Positions 21,442-31,379 of a stretch of DNA of 64,000 nucleotides are shown here, one piece after another. Position 1 is the stretch's first letter; each line of letters opens with the position of its first letter. The DNA comes from JAHEAO01 sp942492375 (GTDB taxonomy: Bacteria; Pseudomonadota; Alphaproteobacteria; Rhodobacterales; Rhodobacteraceae): the NCBI GenBank assembly GCA_942492375.1, contig CALOEL010000003.1, positions 150,630-214,629 of the forward strand, given 5' to 3'. A model generated the notes under the pieces. It had not been told where the DNA came from. It did not search any database and saw only the letters and a program-made list of their open reading frames with translations. Both the position numbers and the translations under genes were made by a program.

Positions 21442-23241
21442 TTGAGTTGGTTGAAAAGTACGCGCAAAGCCCTTGGATTTGCTGCCGCAACTCTCTTGTT
21501 TTCCGGCCTTTCCGCGGGAGCATTTGATCTTACGATCCAGTCCAATGGCGGCGAGGAAATCACCGATGCGATTCGGGAGAGTTCCCTGCTTGCAGAAGCC
21601 GAGAATAACGGTGTGCGAAACCCGCAGGAAATCATTGCCGCGGCTCGGACCGACTACCGCCAGGTTCTCGGGACACTATACAAGAAAGGCTACTATTCCG
21701 GCGTTGTCAGTATAATGATCGATGGCCGCGAGGCGGCAAGCCTGCCGCCGTTTTTCCGAACGCGCTCTGTTTCCGATGTCCGCATCGCAGTAAAGACAGG
21801 CGAACCCTTCGTTTTCGGGCGCATCGGCATCGCCCCTCTGGCGCCCGAGACGGAACTGCCCGAAAGCTTCGCCCGAGGCGAACCGGCACTTGCGCCGGTC
21901 GTAGGCGAGGCGGTGGACAGTGCGATCCTCGCGTGGCGCGAGGTGGGACATGCCAAGGCAGAGCCGACTTCACAATCCATCGTCGCAGATCACGCACGCA
22001 ACCGTCTGGATGCCTCTGTCACGCTGGATCCGGGTCCGCGTGTCCGGTTCGGCGATCTGAACATCAACGGCGCCAAATCGGTCAGGGAGCGCCGCATCCG
22101 CGAGATCGCCGGCCTTCCCCGGGGCGAAGTTTACTCGCCGGACGAACTCGATGCGGTCGCGCAGCGCCTCCGGGATACGGGTGCCTTCCGGTCGGTCTCG
22201 CTCTCCGAAGGCGAAACCGTGGCCCCGGACGGCAGGATGGACATCACCGCCAGGCTCGTCGAGGAGAAGCCGAGGCGCTTCGGCGTGGGGGCAGAAATCG
22301 AGTCCTCCGAAGGTGTTTCGGTATCGACCTACTGGATGCACCGCAACCTGCTGGGCGGCGCCGAAAACTTGCGTTTCGACGCCGAGATCGGGGGCATCGG
22401 CAGTCAGGACAGCGGAACCGACTATCGGCTTGGCGCCGTTTTTTCCCGGCCCGGGACGTTTGCCGCTGCCAACACGCTGATCCTCAACGCCGAAATCGCC
22501 CGCGAGGACGAACCGGAGTACAAATCCGACAGCGTGACGGTCGGCGCCAAGATACGCCGCCGCTTCTCGGAGCGGATCGAGTATAGCGTCGGCCTTCAGT
22601 TGCGCTATTCCGACGTCGAGGATGACCTCGGGAGCCGCGAATTCACCCACCTCGCTTTCCCAATCGAGGGTCTCTACGATGCCCGCGATAGCCTGCTTGA
22701 TCCTACGGACGGCTATTACCTGAGAGCGGAAATCAAGCCCTATCTGGGTCTTGCCGACAGCGCTTCCGGGGCTCGGTTCTTTGCCGATGGCAGGGCCTAT
22801 TTCTCGTTTGGCGACGCGGTGCCGGTCACGCTTGCCGGCCGCGCGCAACTCGGCTCGGTCGTCGGATCCGGGCTGCGCGACACCCCGCCGGATCTTCTAT
22901 TCTATTCGGGCGGTGGCGGCACGGTCCGCGGCCAGCCTTATCAGTCCCTCGCGGTGGACCTTGGCGGTGGCAATACAATCGGCGGCCGCAGTTTTCTTGG
23001 CCTGTCTGGCGAAGCGCGAATCCGCGCTTTCGAAAGAATCAGTTTCGTGGTCTTTGCCGATGCCGGATTTATCGGCGAAGGATCGACCCCTGGCGGGGAT
23101 GGCAATTGGCACAGCGGCGCCGGGCTAGGCTTGCGTTACAACACTGGCGTCGGACCGATCCGGCTTGACGTGGCAACACCGGTCAGCGGCGACACGGGCG
23201 ATGGCGTGCAGATTTATGTCGGGATAGGACAAGCGTTTTGA
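21442..23241 (+). CDS. tamA: translocation and assembly module outer-membrane protein TamA
   Basis: TamA is an Omp85-family outer-membrane protein that, with TamB, inserts autotransporters and other outer-membrane proteins. The 599-residue product has a signal peptide (LGFAAATLLFSGLSAGA), POTRA-type segments (DVRIAVKTGEPFVFGRIGI and RVRFGDLNINGAKSVRERRIREIAGLPRGE), and a C-terminal 16-strand barrel region with YSGGGGTVRGQPYQSL, the VRGY-like motif of loop 6. It ends in F, as outer-membrane barrels do. The only supported start is a TTG at 21442. Its stop overlaps the TTG start of tamB. Confidence 0.92.
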   Translation: MSWLKSTRKALGFAAATLLFSGLSAGAFDLTIQSNGGEEITDAIRESSLLAEAENNGVRNPQEIIAAARTDYRQVLGTLYKKGYYSGVVSIMIDGREAASLPPFFRTRSVSDVRIAVKTGEPFVFGRIGIAPLAPETELPESFARGEPALAPVVGEAVDSAILAWREVGHAKAEPTSQSIVADHARNRLDASVTLDPGPRVRFGDLNINGAKSVRERRIREIAGLPRGEVYSPDELDAVAQRLRDTGAFRSVSLSEGETVAPDGRMDITARLVEEKPRRFGVGAEIESSEGVSVSTYWMHRNLLGGAENLRFDAEIGGIGSQDSGTDYRLGAVFSRPGTFAAANTLILNAEIAREDEPEYKSDSVTVGAKIRRRFSERIEYSVGLQLRYSDVEDDLGSREFTHLAFPIEGLYDARDSLLDPTDGYYLRAEIKPYLGLADSASGARFFADGRAYFSFGDAVPVTLAGRAQLGSVVGSGLRDTPPDLLFYSGGGGTVRGQPYQSLAVDLGGGNTIGGRSFLGLSGEARIRAFERISFVVFADAGFIGEGSTPGGDGNWHSGAGLGLRYNTGVGPIRLDVATPVSGDTGDGVQIYVGIGQAF

Positions 23242-26200
23242 GACGCCTGCTCCTCATATCGCTTCTCTGCCTGTCACCCGGCGCCATCCTCGCGCAAGAG
23301 GACGACAGGGGCTTTCTGACAAACTGGCTTGAGGAAAACCTTTCCGGGGCTGGCCGCGAGATTCGGATCGAGGGCTTTGCCGGCGCGCTCAGTTCCACTG
23401 CGAAGCTCGACAAGCTGACCATCGCGGACGATCAGGGCATCTGGTTGACGGTCGAGAACGCGACACTCGACTGGAACCGCTCGGCGCTGCTCCGTGGCAA
23501 CCTCGAGGTCAACGAGCTGTCAGCCGAGGCCATAGAACTCGTCCGCTTGCCCGCGACGGAAGAGGCCGCGCCACAGCCTGAAGCCTCCGGATTCTCGCTT
23601 CCGGAACTGCCGGTGTCGGTTCGGATCGATCAAGTCTCGGTAGACAGGGTGACGCTGGAAGAAGCGATCTTCGGCGAGAAGGCGATCGTGGCGCTTCAGG
23701 GTCAGGCGCAGCTTGCCGGAGGCGAAGGTTCTGCGGATTTCGCTATCGACCGGGTTGACGCTGAAGCCGGCAGTCTGGAATTGGCCGGCAGCTATTCGAA
23801 CGAAACAGAAGTTCTGGATATCGCGCTGCGCGTGGACGAGGAAGAGGACGGCATTCTCGTCAATCTTCTCAACATGCCCGATCGCCCTTCCCTGTCCCTG
23901 GTGCTGGAAGGCAACGGACCCCTAAGCGATTTCGCGGCTCAGCTTTCGCTTTCGACGAATTCGACCCCTCGGGTCACCGGCGCCCTTGCACTCATCGCGG
24001 AAACGGATGAAGCGGGAAACGTTGCACGGGGCTTTGACGCTCAGCTTTCGGGCGATATCGCGCCGCTTCTTGCCGAGCAGTACAGGGAATTCGTTGGGGG
24101 TGAATCCGAGCTGGAGGTTGCTGGCGCGGTCCTGCCCGACAAACGCTTTGTCCTCGAGACCTTCCTGCTGAAATCAGCAGCCCTTGAAATGAATGGGTCG
24201 CTGGCACTGTCGCCGGACGGGCTTCCCGAGTCCTTCGACATTTCCGCGATGCTCACACCGGTCGAGGGGTCCGACGTCGTTCTTCCGATCGGCGGCCCCG
24301 AAACCCGCGTCACTTCGGCGACGATCTGGGCTACGTTCGAGGCCGGGGAGAGTGACGAGTGGACTTTTAACGGCAATTTGCTTGGTTTCGAGCGCGAGCA
24401 GATCACGATCGAGGATGCGGCCATTGAGGCGAGCGGACTGATCCAGCGCGTCGAGACCGATGGCGGTCCCGTGCCTCGTGTGACGGCGCGGATCGGGGCC
24501 GAGATGTTCGGCCTTGACCTTGGAACACCCGAATTGTCCGAGGCTGCCGGAGAGACGGCGACCGCCAATGCCATCATCGAATGGCAGGAGGGCGAGCCGA
24601 TCCGGATCGGTCTTGTAGATTTCACCTCTGGCGATCTGGGGCTGCTCGGATCGGGCAGCGTGGATATCGTAAACGAGGACCTGCGGGCAACGGCTGATCT
24701 GTCGCTGCGTGCGGGGTCGCTCGAGCGCTTCGCCGCGCTGGCCAAACAGCCGCTCGGAGGATCGGCGCAACTCGGGCTCAACGGCTGGTACGACCTGTTG
24801 GGCGGCGCGTTCGACGCCACGGCCGAGGGAAGCCTGGCCAATCTTACACTTGGCCCTGCGCCGGCCCTCGATCTTGTGGAGGGCGACAGCACGTTCAAGC
24901 TCGAAGCGCGACGGGACACCACCGGCCTGACGCTCGAGTCGCTCAGGTTCCAGACCGCCGGCCTCACAGCGGAAGCCGACGGAACACTGAGGACCGAAGC
25001 CTCTAACTTGCGGGCGGACGTCTCCATCGCGGACGTCTCGCGTCTTGTTCCGGGTATCAACGGTCCCGCCAGCATCAGCGGAACTGTCGGCCAGACCGGT
25101 CCCGGCTGGAACATCGATATCAGTGGAAGCGGTCCCGGTGGCCTGCAGGTCGCCGCGGACGGCACGATTGCGCAGGCCTTCGACAGTTTCGACCTTGCGC
25201 TGACCGGAACGGCGCCCCTCGGACTGGCCAATGCCTTCATCTCGGCACCCATAGATGTGCAAGGGACCGCGAACCTCGATTTCGCACTTGTCGGACCGCC
25301 CTCGATCCAGTCTCTGTCCGGCACGGTTTCGACCACTGACACCCGCATCGCAGCGCCCGCCTTCAGGGTCACGCTGCGTGGTGTCAATGCCACTGCCCGC
25401 CTGTCCGGCGGCACCGCCAACATCGACGCGGCCGGAAATTTTGCCAGCGGCGGGCGGCTTTCCGTCGGCGGCAGTATCGGGCTGATACCCGGCTTTGCGA
25501 CTGATCTTCGCATCAATCTCGACAACGCCGAGTTCACCGACTCTCAAAGCTATTCGGCCACGACGGACGGCGCGCTGACCCTAACCGGCCCGCTTCGGGG
25601 CGGGGCGACCCTGGGCGGCCAGATCGACATCCGCGAAGCCGAGATACGGCTGTCCGCGGCCACGACGGTTCAGAACGTGCCGGACATCACCCATGTCCGC
25701 GAATCCGCCGGTGTGTCCCGGACGCTGCAACGGGCCGGTTTGGTCGACAGCGGCAACGGTAATGGCGGGCCGTCCTCAGCGCTCGCTCTCGATGTGGTCG
25801 TCAGAGCGCCAAGCAGGATTTTCATCCGAGGGCGAGGACTGGACGCCGAACTCGGCGGACGCTTGCGGATTACCGGAACCGTGGCGAATGTCATCCCGAT
25901 CGGACAGTTCAACCTGATCAGGGGGCGTCTGGATATCCTCGGCAAGCGGCTCAATCTGGATTCAGGACAATTGCTCTTGCAGGGCTCGCTCGATCCATTC
26001 TTCAGGATCGTCGCCGCCACCACCACGACCAACGCGACGGTTCGGATCATCGTCGAGGGAACCCCGACATCGCCCGATTTCGTCTTCGAATCCGATCCGG
26101 ATCTTCCGGATGACGAAATCCTCGCCAGTCTTCTGTTTGGCCGGGACATCGCCTCGATTTCACCCCTGCAGGCGGCGCAACTTGCCAGCGCGGTGGCGAC

Positions 26201-26474
26201 GCTGACCGGTACTGGTGGCGGCGGTGTCTTCGAGAACATCCGGAACCAGTTCAATCTGGACGATCTGGACGTGTCGACCGACGATAGCGGAGCCGCGACC
26301 CTGGGAGTGGGCAAATATTTGAACGAGAACATCTATACGGATTTTCAGGTCAATTCCGAAGGTCGTACCGAGATCCAGCTCAATCTCGACGTGACGCCGA
26401 ACATCGTCGCGAAGGGAAGCGTCGATTCCGAAGGCGGGACCGGTCTAGGGATATTCTTCGAAAGGGATTACTGA
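23238..26474 (+). CDS. tamB: translocation and assembly module protein TamB
   Basis: TamB is the long periplasm-spanning partner of TamA, anchored in the inner membrane; it also belongs to the AsmA-like lipid-transfer proteins. The 1078-residue product has an N-terminal signal or anchor (MRRLLLISLLCLSPGAILAQ), a very long beta-rich middle with repeating amphipathic strands, and a C-terminal TamB/DUF490 domain (ILGKRLNLDSGQLLLQGSLDPFFRIVA, then DDEILASLLFGRDIASISPLQAAQLASA). It closes with GLGIFFERDY. The TTG start overlaps the tamA stop by three bases, so the two are translationally coupled. Confidence 0.93.
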   Translation: MRRLLLISLLCLSPGAILAQEDDRGFLTNWLEENLSGAGREIRIEGFAGALSSTAKLDKLTIADDQGIWLTVENATLDWNRSALLRGNLEVNELSAEAIELVRLPATEEAAPQPEASGFSLPELPVSVRIDQVSVDRVTLEEAIFGEKAIVALQGQAQLAGGEGSADFAIDRVDAEAGSLELAGSYSNETEVLDIALRVDEEEDGILVNLLNMPDRPSLSLVLEGNGPLSDFAAQLSLSTNSTPRVTGALALIAETDEAGNVARGFDAQLSGDIAPLLAEQYREFVGGESELEVAGAVLPDKRFVLETFLLKSAALEMNGSLALSPDGLPESFDISAMLTPVEGSDVVLPIGGPETRVTSATIWATFEAGESDEWTFNGNLLGFEREQITIEDAAIEASGLIQRVETDGGPVPRVTARIGAEMFGLDLGTPELSEAAGETATANAIIEWQEGEPIRIGLVDFTSGDLGLLGSGSVDIVNEDLRATADLSLRAGSLERFAALAKQPLGGSAQLGLNGWYDLLGGAFDATAEGSLANLTLGPAPALDLVEGDSTFKLEARRDTTGLTLESLRFQTAGLTAEADGTLRTEASNLRADVSIADVSRLVPGINGPASISGTVGQTGPGWNIDISGSGPGGLQVAADGTIAQAFDSFDLALTGTAPLGLANAFISAPIDVQGTANLDFALVGPPSIQSLSGTVSTTDTRIAAPAFRVTLRGVNATARLSGGTANIDAAGNFASGGRLSVGGSIGLIPGFATDLRINLDNAEFTDSQSYSATTDGALTLTGPLRGGATLGGQIDIREAEIRLSAATTVQNVPDITHVRESAGVSRTLQRAGLVDSGNGNGGPSSALALDVVVRAPSRIFIRGRGLDAELGGRLRITGTVANVIPIGQFNLIRGRLDILGKRLNLDSGQLLLQGSLDPFFRIVAATTTTNATVRIIVEGTPTSPDFVFESDPDLPDDEILASLLFGRDIASISPLQAAQLASAVATLTGTGGGGVFENIRNQFNLDDLDVSTDDSGAATLGVGKYLNENIYTDFQVNSEGRTEIQLNLDVTPNIVAKGSVDSEGGTGLGIFFERDY

Positions 26475-26515
26475 GCGGTGACGAACCGATTTCCGGGCGC
26501 AGCGCGAAGGAACAT

Positions 26516-26591
<76 letters not shown>

Positions 26592-26780
26592 AACGGCGGC
26601 ACATGTGGGCAATCTGATGCGCCTTGTCAAGCGGTGCCAATGCGCGGCGTCCACCTTGGCGCGGAACCGGCTTTTCGCAGGGATGGCGTGTCGCCGCCGC
26701 CAAGATCCCGAAACACTCTTTTCCAAGATGGACAGGACCGCAGCAGGCGCTAGGCTCATCCGAAAGGAAGGTCGCTCGCC

Positions 26781-28064
26781 GTGTTCAACGTCGCGTTTCT
26801 CTCGAAATCCGTCTACCGCTTGCAGCGGCTGTCCCGGCAACTCTGGATCCGATCCAGTCTGATCGCCCTGCTGGCATTGGTGGCCGCCGTCCTGAGCCCG
26901 GTCTTGTCGCCGCTCGTCCCCGACGGAGTGGCTGATCGCCTGGGGCCGGAGCCGGTCATCCGCATTCTGCAGATCCTCGCCTCGTCTATGCTTGCCGTCA
27001 CCACGTTCTCGCTCTCAGTCATGGTCTCGGCACGGCAGTCCGCCTCGAGCCAGGCAACGCCCCGCGCACACCAGCTTCTGCTCGAGGATCACATTACCCA
27101 AACCGTGCTGGCCACGTTCCTGGGGGCCTTCGTCTATGCGTTGGCATCGCTGATTCTCGTCAGCATAAATCTCTACCAGAACAAGGCCGTGGTGGTGATC
27201 CTGGTCTTCACCCTTCTGGTCATCGGCCTCGTCGTGGTGGCGATCCTGCGCTGGATCGAGCATCTTAGCGATCTGGGAAGCGTCGTTACGACAACGGGAT
27301 GGATCGAGGATGCCGCGCGCGACGCGCTTGAGACACGCAAGGAATATCCCTGTCTCGGCGCCCGTCCGCTGAGTGAAGGTCATCTGGAGATACCGGCGCG
27401 GGCGAAAAAAGCGTCTGCGAAGGCGACCGGCTATGTCGAATACCTCGATGTCGGCATGATCGACTCGGCCGCCAAATCCAAGAATGCACAGGTTTTCGTT
27501 CTGTCCGGGCCAGGCAGCTATGTAACGCAAGGCGAACCAGTGGCCTGGTTCACAGGGGAGTTGGGCGAAGATGACATCTGGGATGCGCTTTCAATCAGCC
27601 GGACGCGGAATTTCGATCAGGACCCCCGCTTCGGGATGATCGTGTTGAGCGAGATTGCCCAACGCGCCTTGTCGCCCGGTATCAACGATCCCGGTACGGC
27701 CATCGACATCATCAGCCGATTGACCCGCTTGCTTATCCGTTTCACCTCCGAAACGCATCCCGAAAGCCACGATGATATCCGCTACCGCCATGTCTGGATC
27801 AAGCCCGTATCGGCCAAGGCGCTTTTGCGGGACGCCTATGCCCCCATCGCACGGGCCGGCGCCGATACGATTGAGGTGCAGGTTCGTTTGCAAAAGGCGC
27901 TGGCGCGACTTGCGCGTTGCGAGGACCGGGAAATGGCGCAGGCGGCACGGATCGAATCCGCCCGCGCCTTGGAATTCGCCCTCAACGGCCTCCTGCTGGA
28001 AGAGGACCGCGACCGGATAAGACGCCTTGCGGTCTTGCCCGCGGACGACCCCGCGCCGGTCTGA
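26781..28064 (+). CDS. DUF2254 domain integral membrane protein
   Basis: The 427-residue product starts with GTG (GGAAGG upstream) and has four clear membrane helices in its first half: about residues 25-48, 65-85, 108-132 and 138-160. The pattern SSMLAVTTFSLSVMVSARQSASSQATPRA is typical of DUF2254. The second half is soluble and includes ALSPGINDPGTAIDIISRLTRLL, another family hallmark. The function of the family is not known. It is monocistronic and convergent with gcvP. Confidence 0.88.
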   Translation: MFNVAFLSKSVYRLQRLSRQLWIRSSLIALLALVAAVLSPVLSPLVPDGVADRLGPEPVIRILQILASSMLAVTTFSLSVMVSARQSASSQATPRAHQLLLEDHITQTVLATFLGAFVYALASLILVSINLYQNKAVVVILVFTLLVIGLVVVAILRWIEHLSDLGSVVTTTGWIEDAARDALETRKEYPCLGARPLSEGHLEIPARAKKASAKATGYVEYLDVGMIDSAAKSKNAQVFVLSGPGSYVTQGEPVAWFTGELGEDDIWDALSISRTRNFDQDPRFGMIVLSEIAQRALSPGINDPGTAIDIISRLTRLLIRFTSETHPESHDDIRYRHVWIKPVSAKALLRDAYAPIARAGADTIEVQVRLQKALARLARCEDREMAQAARIESARALEFALNGLLLEEDRDRIRRLAVLPADDPAPV

Positions 28065-28082
28065 CACCGCGCGGCGAAATCC

Positions 28083-30935
28083 TCACTCAGCGGCTTCCTG
28101 GTACTCCTCCAGCGGCGGGCAGGTGCAAACTAGGTTGCGGTCGCCGTGCACGTTGTCGACGCGATTGACCGGCGGCCAGTACTTGTCGACCCGGAAAGCA
28201 CCGGGCGGATAGCACGCCTGTTCTCTGGTATAGGGCCGATCCCAGTCGCCCACCAAATCCTCGACCGTATGGGGCGCGCGTTTCAGCGGGTTGTTTTCGG
28301 GATGCAGGTCGCCCTTTTCGATTCCCGCGATCTCCTTGCGGATCGAGAGCATGGCGTCGCAGAACCGGTCAAGCTCGGCCTTGGTCTCGGACTCGGTCGG
28401 CTCCACCATCAGCGTGCCGGCCACGGGCCAACTCATCGTCGGCGCATGAAAACCGTTGTCGATCAGTCGTTTGGCAATGTCATCCACGGTTACATGTGCG
28501 GTCTCGTCGAAGGGCCGCGTGTCCAGGATGCATTCATGCGCGACACGGTCGTTGCGGCCCTTGAACAGGACGTCATAGGCCCCTTCCAGCCGCTTCGCGA
28601 TGTAGTTTGCGTTCAGGATAGCGATCTTGGTGGCCTGGGTCAGTCCCTGCCCGCCCATCATCAGAATATAGGCCCAGGAGATCGGCAGGATCGAGGCCGA
28701 CCCGTAGGGCGCGGACGAGACCGGACCCTCGCGCCCGCCCGTTTCGGGATGACCCGGAAGGAACGGCGCCAGATGGGCCTTCACGCCGATCGGCCCCATG
28801 CCCGGCCCGCCGCCGCCATGCGGAATGCAGAAGGTCTTGTGCAGGTTGAGGTGGCTTACATCCGATCCCAGTTCGCCCGGCTTCGACAGCCCGACCATGG
28901 CATTCAGGTTGGCGCCGTCCAGATAGACCTGACCGCCGTGCTTATGAGTGATCTCGCAAACCTCGCGTACCGTTTCCTCGAACACACCGTGGGTCGACGG
29001 ATAGGTGATCATGCAGGCGGCTAGGTTCTCGCCCGCCGCTTCGGCCTTGGCGCGGAAATCGTCGACGTCGATATCGCCATTGGCCGCCGATTTGACCACG
29101 ACGACCTTCATCCCGGCCATTTGCGCGGAAGCCGGATTGGTCCCATGCGCAGAAACCGGTATCAGGCAGATATTGCGCCCTGTATCGTCGCGCGAACGGT
29201 GATAGGCGGCGATCGTCAGCAGGCCGGCATATTCGCCCTGCGCGCCGGAATTGGGCTGAAGTGACATCTTGTCATAGCCCGTGATAGTGCAGAGTTTCGC
29301 CGCAAGATCGTCCAGCAGTTCGCGATATCCCTCGACCTGGTCGGCCGGGGCGAAAGGATGGATGTTGGCGAAGTCCGGCCAGGTGATCGGCATCATCTCG
29401 GCCGCGGCGTTCAGTTTCATCGTGCAGGATCCGAGCGGGATCATCGCCCTGTCCAGCGCCAGATCGCGGTCAGAGAGCCGGCGCATGTACCGCATCATCT
29501 CGGTTTCGGCGCGGTTCATGTGGAAAACCGGATGCGTCAGGTAATCGGTTTCGCGCACCAGATCCGCCGGAACCCGATGGTAGTCGGCCGGAAAATCATC
29601 GCAACTGTAGTTCAGCCCAAAAGCTCGCCAGACACCTTCCAGCCTTGCGGGACGTACGGTCTCGTCGAGCGTGATGCCGATCTTGGTATCGCCGACCTTC
29701 CGGAAATTAATCCTTTCGGCTCGGCCGGCGGCAAGGATCACGCCCTGCAGGCTGCCGACCTCGACCGTGAACGTATCGAAAAAGTATTCCGGTTCGATCT
29801 TGTAGCCACCAGCTTCAAGGCCCCGAGCGAGGCGGTCGGTCTTGCGGTGGATGCGCTGCGCGATCGCCTTCAGCCCCTCGGGACCGTGGAAGACAGCGTA
29901 GAACGCTGCCATGACGGCAAGAAGCGCCTGTGCGGTGCAGACATTCGAGGTCGCCTTCTCGCGCCGGATATGCTGCTCGCGGGTTTGCAGTGACAGCCGG
30001 TAGGCCTTATTGCCACGCGCGTCGATCGACACCCCGACGATGCGGCCGGGCATGTTCCGTTTGTAGGCGTCCTTGCAGGCCATGTAAGCCGCTGACGGGC
30101 CGCCATAGCCCATCGGCACGCCGAAGCGCTGGGTGGAACCGACGGCGATATCGGCGCCCATCGCGCCGGGTTCCTTCAGCAGCGTCAGCATCAGCGGATC
30201 GGCGATGACGATGCCGAGCGCTCCGGCCTCGTGCAGCTTCGCGATATGGGGCGAGAAATCGGTCAGCGTGCCGTGGGTTCCGGGATATTGAAAGATCGCG
30301 GCGAAGACCTTCTCGGCGTCGATCTGTTGCGGATCGCCGACGATAACCTCGATCCCCAGCGGCGCGGCGCGGGTCCGCATCACGGCGATGTTCTGCGGAT
30401 GGCAGTTCTCGTCGATGAAGAACCCCTTGGCCTTCGATTTGGCGACCCGCTCGGCCATCGTCATCGCCTCGGCGGCGGCAGTTGCCTCGTCCAACAGCGA
30501 AGCATTGGCGACTTCAAGCCCGGTAAGGTCGGAAACCATCGTCTGATAGTTCAGCAGTGCCTCGAGCCGACCTTGGCTGATCTCGGGCTGATAGGGCGTG
30601 TAGGCCGTGTACCAGGCCGGATTCTCGAGGATGTTGCGCTGGATTGCAGGCGGCGTCACCGTGCCGTGGAACCCCTGCCCGATCATCGAACTGAGGACCG
30701 AATTCTTCTTCGCCACCTGCCGCATGTGCCACAGCAGTTGGCGTTCGGACTTCGGCTTGCCAAAATCCAGAGGTTCCTTCTGCCTGATGCTTTTCGGCAC
30801 GGTCTGGTCGATCAGATCGTCCAGATCCTTCACCCCAAGCACCTTGCACATGTCGGCGATCTCTGCCGGTGAAGGGCCGATATGCCGGCGGTTGGCAAAA
30901 TCGTAGGGAAGATAGTCGGTGGGCGTGAATGGCAT
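28083..30935 (-). CDS. gcvP: glycine dehydrogenase (decarboxylating), P protein
   Basis: The P protein uses PLP to decarboxylate glycine and passes the aminomethyl group to lipoylated GcvH. The 950-residue product is the fused single-chain form: FTPTDYLPYDFANRRHIGPSPAEI at the N-terminus and, in the C-terminal half, LNLHKTFCIPHGGGGPGMGPIG, in which the lysine after LH is the PLP Schiff-base residue. It is the last gene of gcvT-gcvH-gcvP, about 70 bases after gcvH. The start at 30935 (MPFTPTDYL, GGAG upstream) is preferred over a frame opening at 30980. Confidence 0.97.
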   Translation of the reverse strand: MPFTPTDYLPYDFANRRHIGPSPAEIADMCKVLGVKDLDDLIDQTVPKSIRQKEPLDFGKPKSERQLLWHMRQVAKKNSVLSSMIGQGFHGTVTPPAIQRNILENPAWYTAYTPYQPEISQGRLEALLNYQTMVSDLTGLEVANASLLDEATAAAEAMTMAERVAKSKAKGFFIDENCHPQNIAVMRTRAAPLGIEVIVGDPQQIDAEKVFAAIFQYPGTHGTLTDFSPHIAKLHEAGALGIVIADPLMLTLLKEPGAMGADIAVGSTQRFGVPMGYGGPSAAYMACKDAYKRNMPGRIVGVSIDARGNKAYRLSLQTREQHIRREKATSNVCTAQALLAVMAAFYAVFHGPEGLKAIAQRIHRKTDRLARGLEAGGYKIEPEYFFDTFTVEVGSLQGVILAAGRAERINFRKVGDTKIGITLDETVRPARLEGVWRAFGLNYSCDDFPADYHRVPADLVRETDYLTHPVFHMNRAETEMMRYMRRLSDRDLALDRAMIPLGSCTMKLNAAAEMMPITWPDFANIHPFAPADQVEGYRELLDDLAAKLCTITGYDKMSLQPNSGAQGEYAGLLTIAAYHRSRDDTGRNICLIPVSAHGTNPASAQMAGMKVVVVKSAANGDIDVDDFRAKAEAAGENLAACMITYPSTHGVFEETVREVCEITHKHGGQVYLDGANLNAMVGLSKPGELGSDVSHLNLHKTFCIPHGGGGPGMGPIGVKAHLAPFLPGHPETGGREGPVSSAPYGSASILPISWAYILMMGGQGLTQATKIAILNANYIAKRLEGAYDVLFKGRNDRVAHECILDTRPFDETAHVTVDDIAKRLIDNGFHAPTMSWPVAGTLMVEPTESETKAELDRFCDAMLSIRKEIAGIEKGDLHPENNPLKRAPHTVEDLVGDWDRPYTREQACYPPGAFRVDKYWPPVNRVDNVHGDRNLVCTCPPLEEYQEAAE

Positions 30936-31005
30936 CTGGGGTCTCCGACAGCTTTTGCTAACGTCGCGGCCCCGGATCATATCCGGGACTGCCTGATCGT
31001 GGCGG

Positions 31006-31365
31006 TCAGCCGATCATTTCGTTATATTCGTTCTCGTCCATGTAATCGTCCATCGCTGACAGATCCTCGACCTTCAGCTTGAAGAACCAGCCGTCGCCGG
31101 TGGGATCCTCGTTGACCATGCCGGGATTCTTGGCAAGCGCCTCGTTCACCTCGACCACCTCGCCGTCGAGCGGGGCGAGGATGTCCGAGGCGGCTTTGAC
31201 GCTTTCGATCACGACGACCTCGTCATCCTTGGTCACGGTCGCGCCGACCTCCGGGAGTTCGACGAAAACGATGTCGCCCAGCTGTTCGCTGGCATGACCG
31301 GTGATCCCGACGACGACCAGATCGTCCTCGACGCGCAGCCATTCGTGTTCTTCGGTGTATTTCAT
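31006..31365 (-). CDS. gcvH: glycine cleavage system H protein
   Basis: GcvH is the mobile lipoyl carrier of the glycine cleavage complex. The 119-residue protein has the lipoyl-lysine motif ESVKAASD with K57 and the usual start MKYTEEHEWLR. It follows gcvT by 14 bases. Length and sequence are typical. Confidence 0.97.
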   Translation of the reverse strand: MKYTEEHEWLRVEDDLVVVGITGHASEQLGDIVFVELPEVGATVTKDDEVVVIESVKAASDILAPLDGEVVEVNEALAKNPGMVNEDPTGDGWFFKLKVEDLSAMDDYMDENEYNEMIG

Positions 31366-31379
31366 CTCTGGTACCTGTC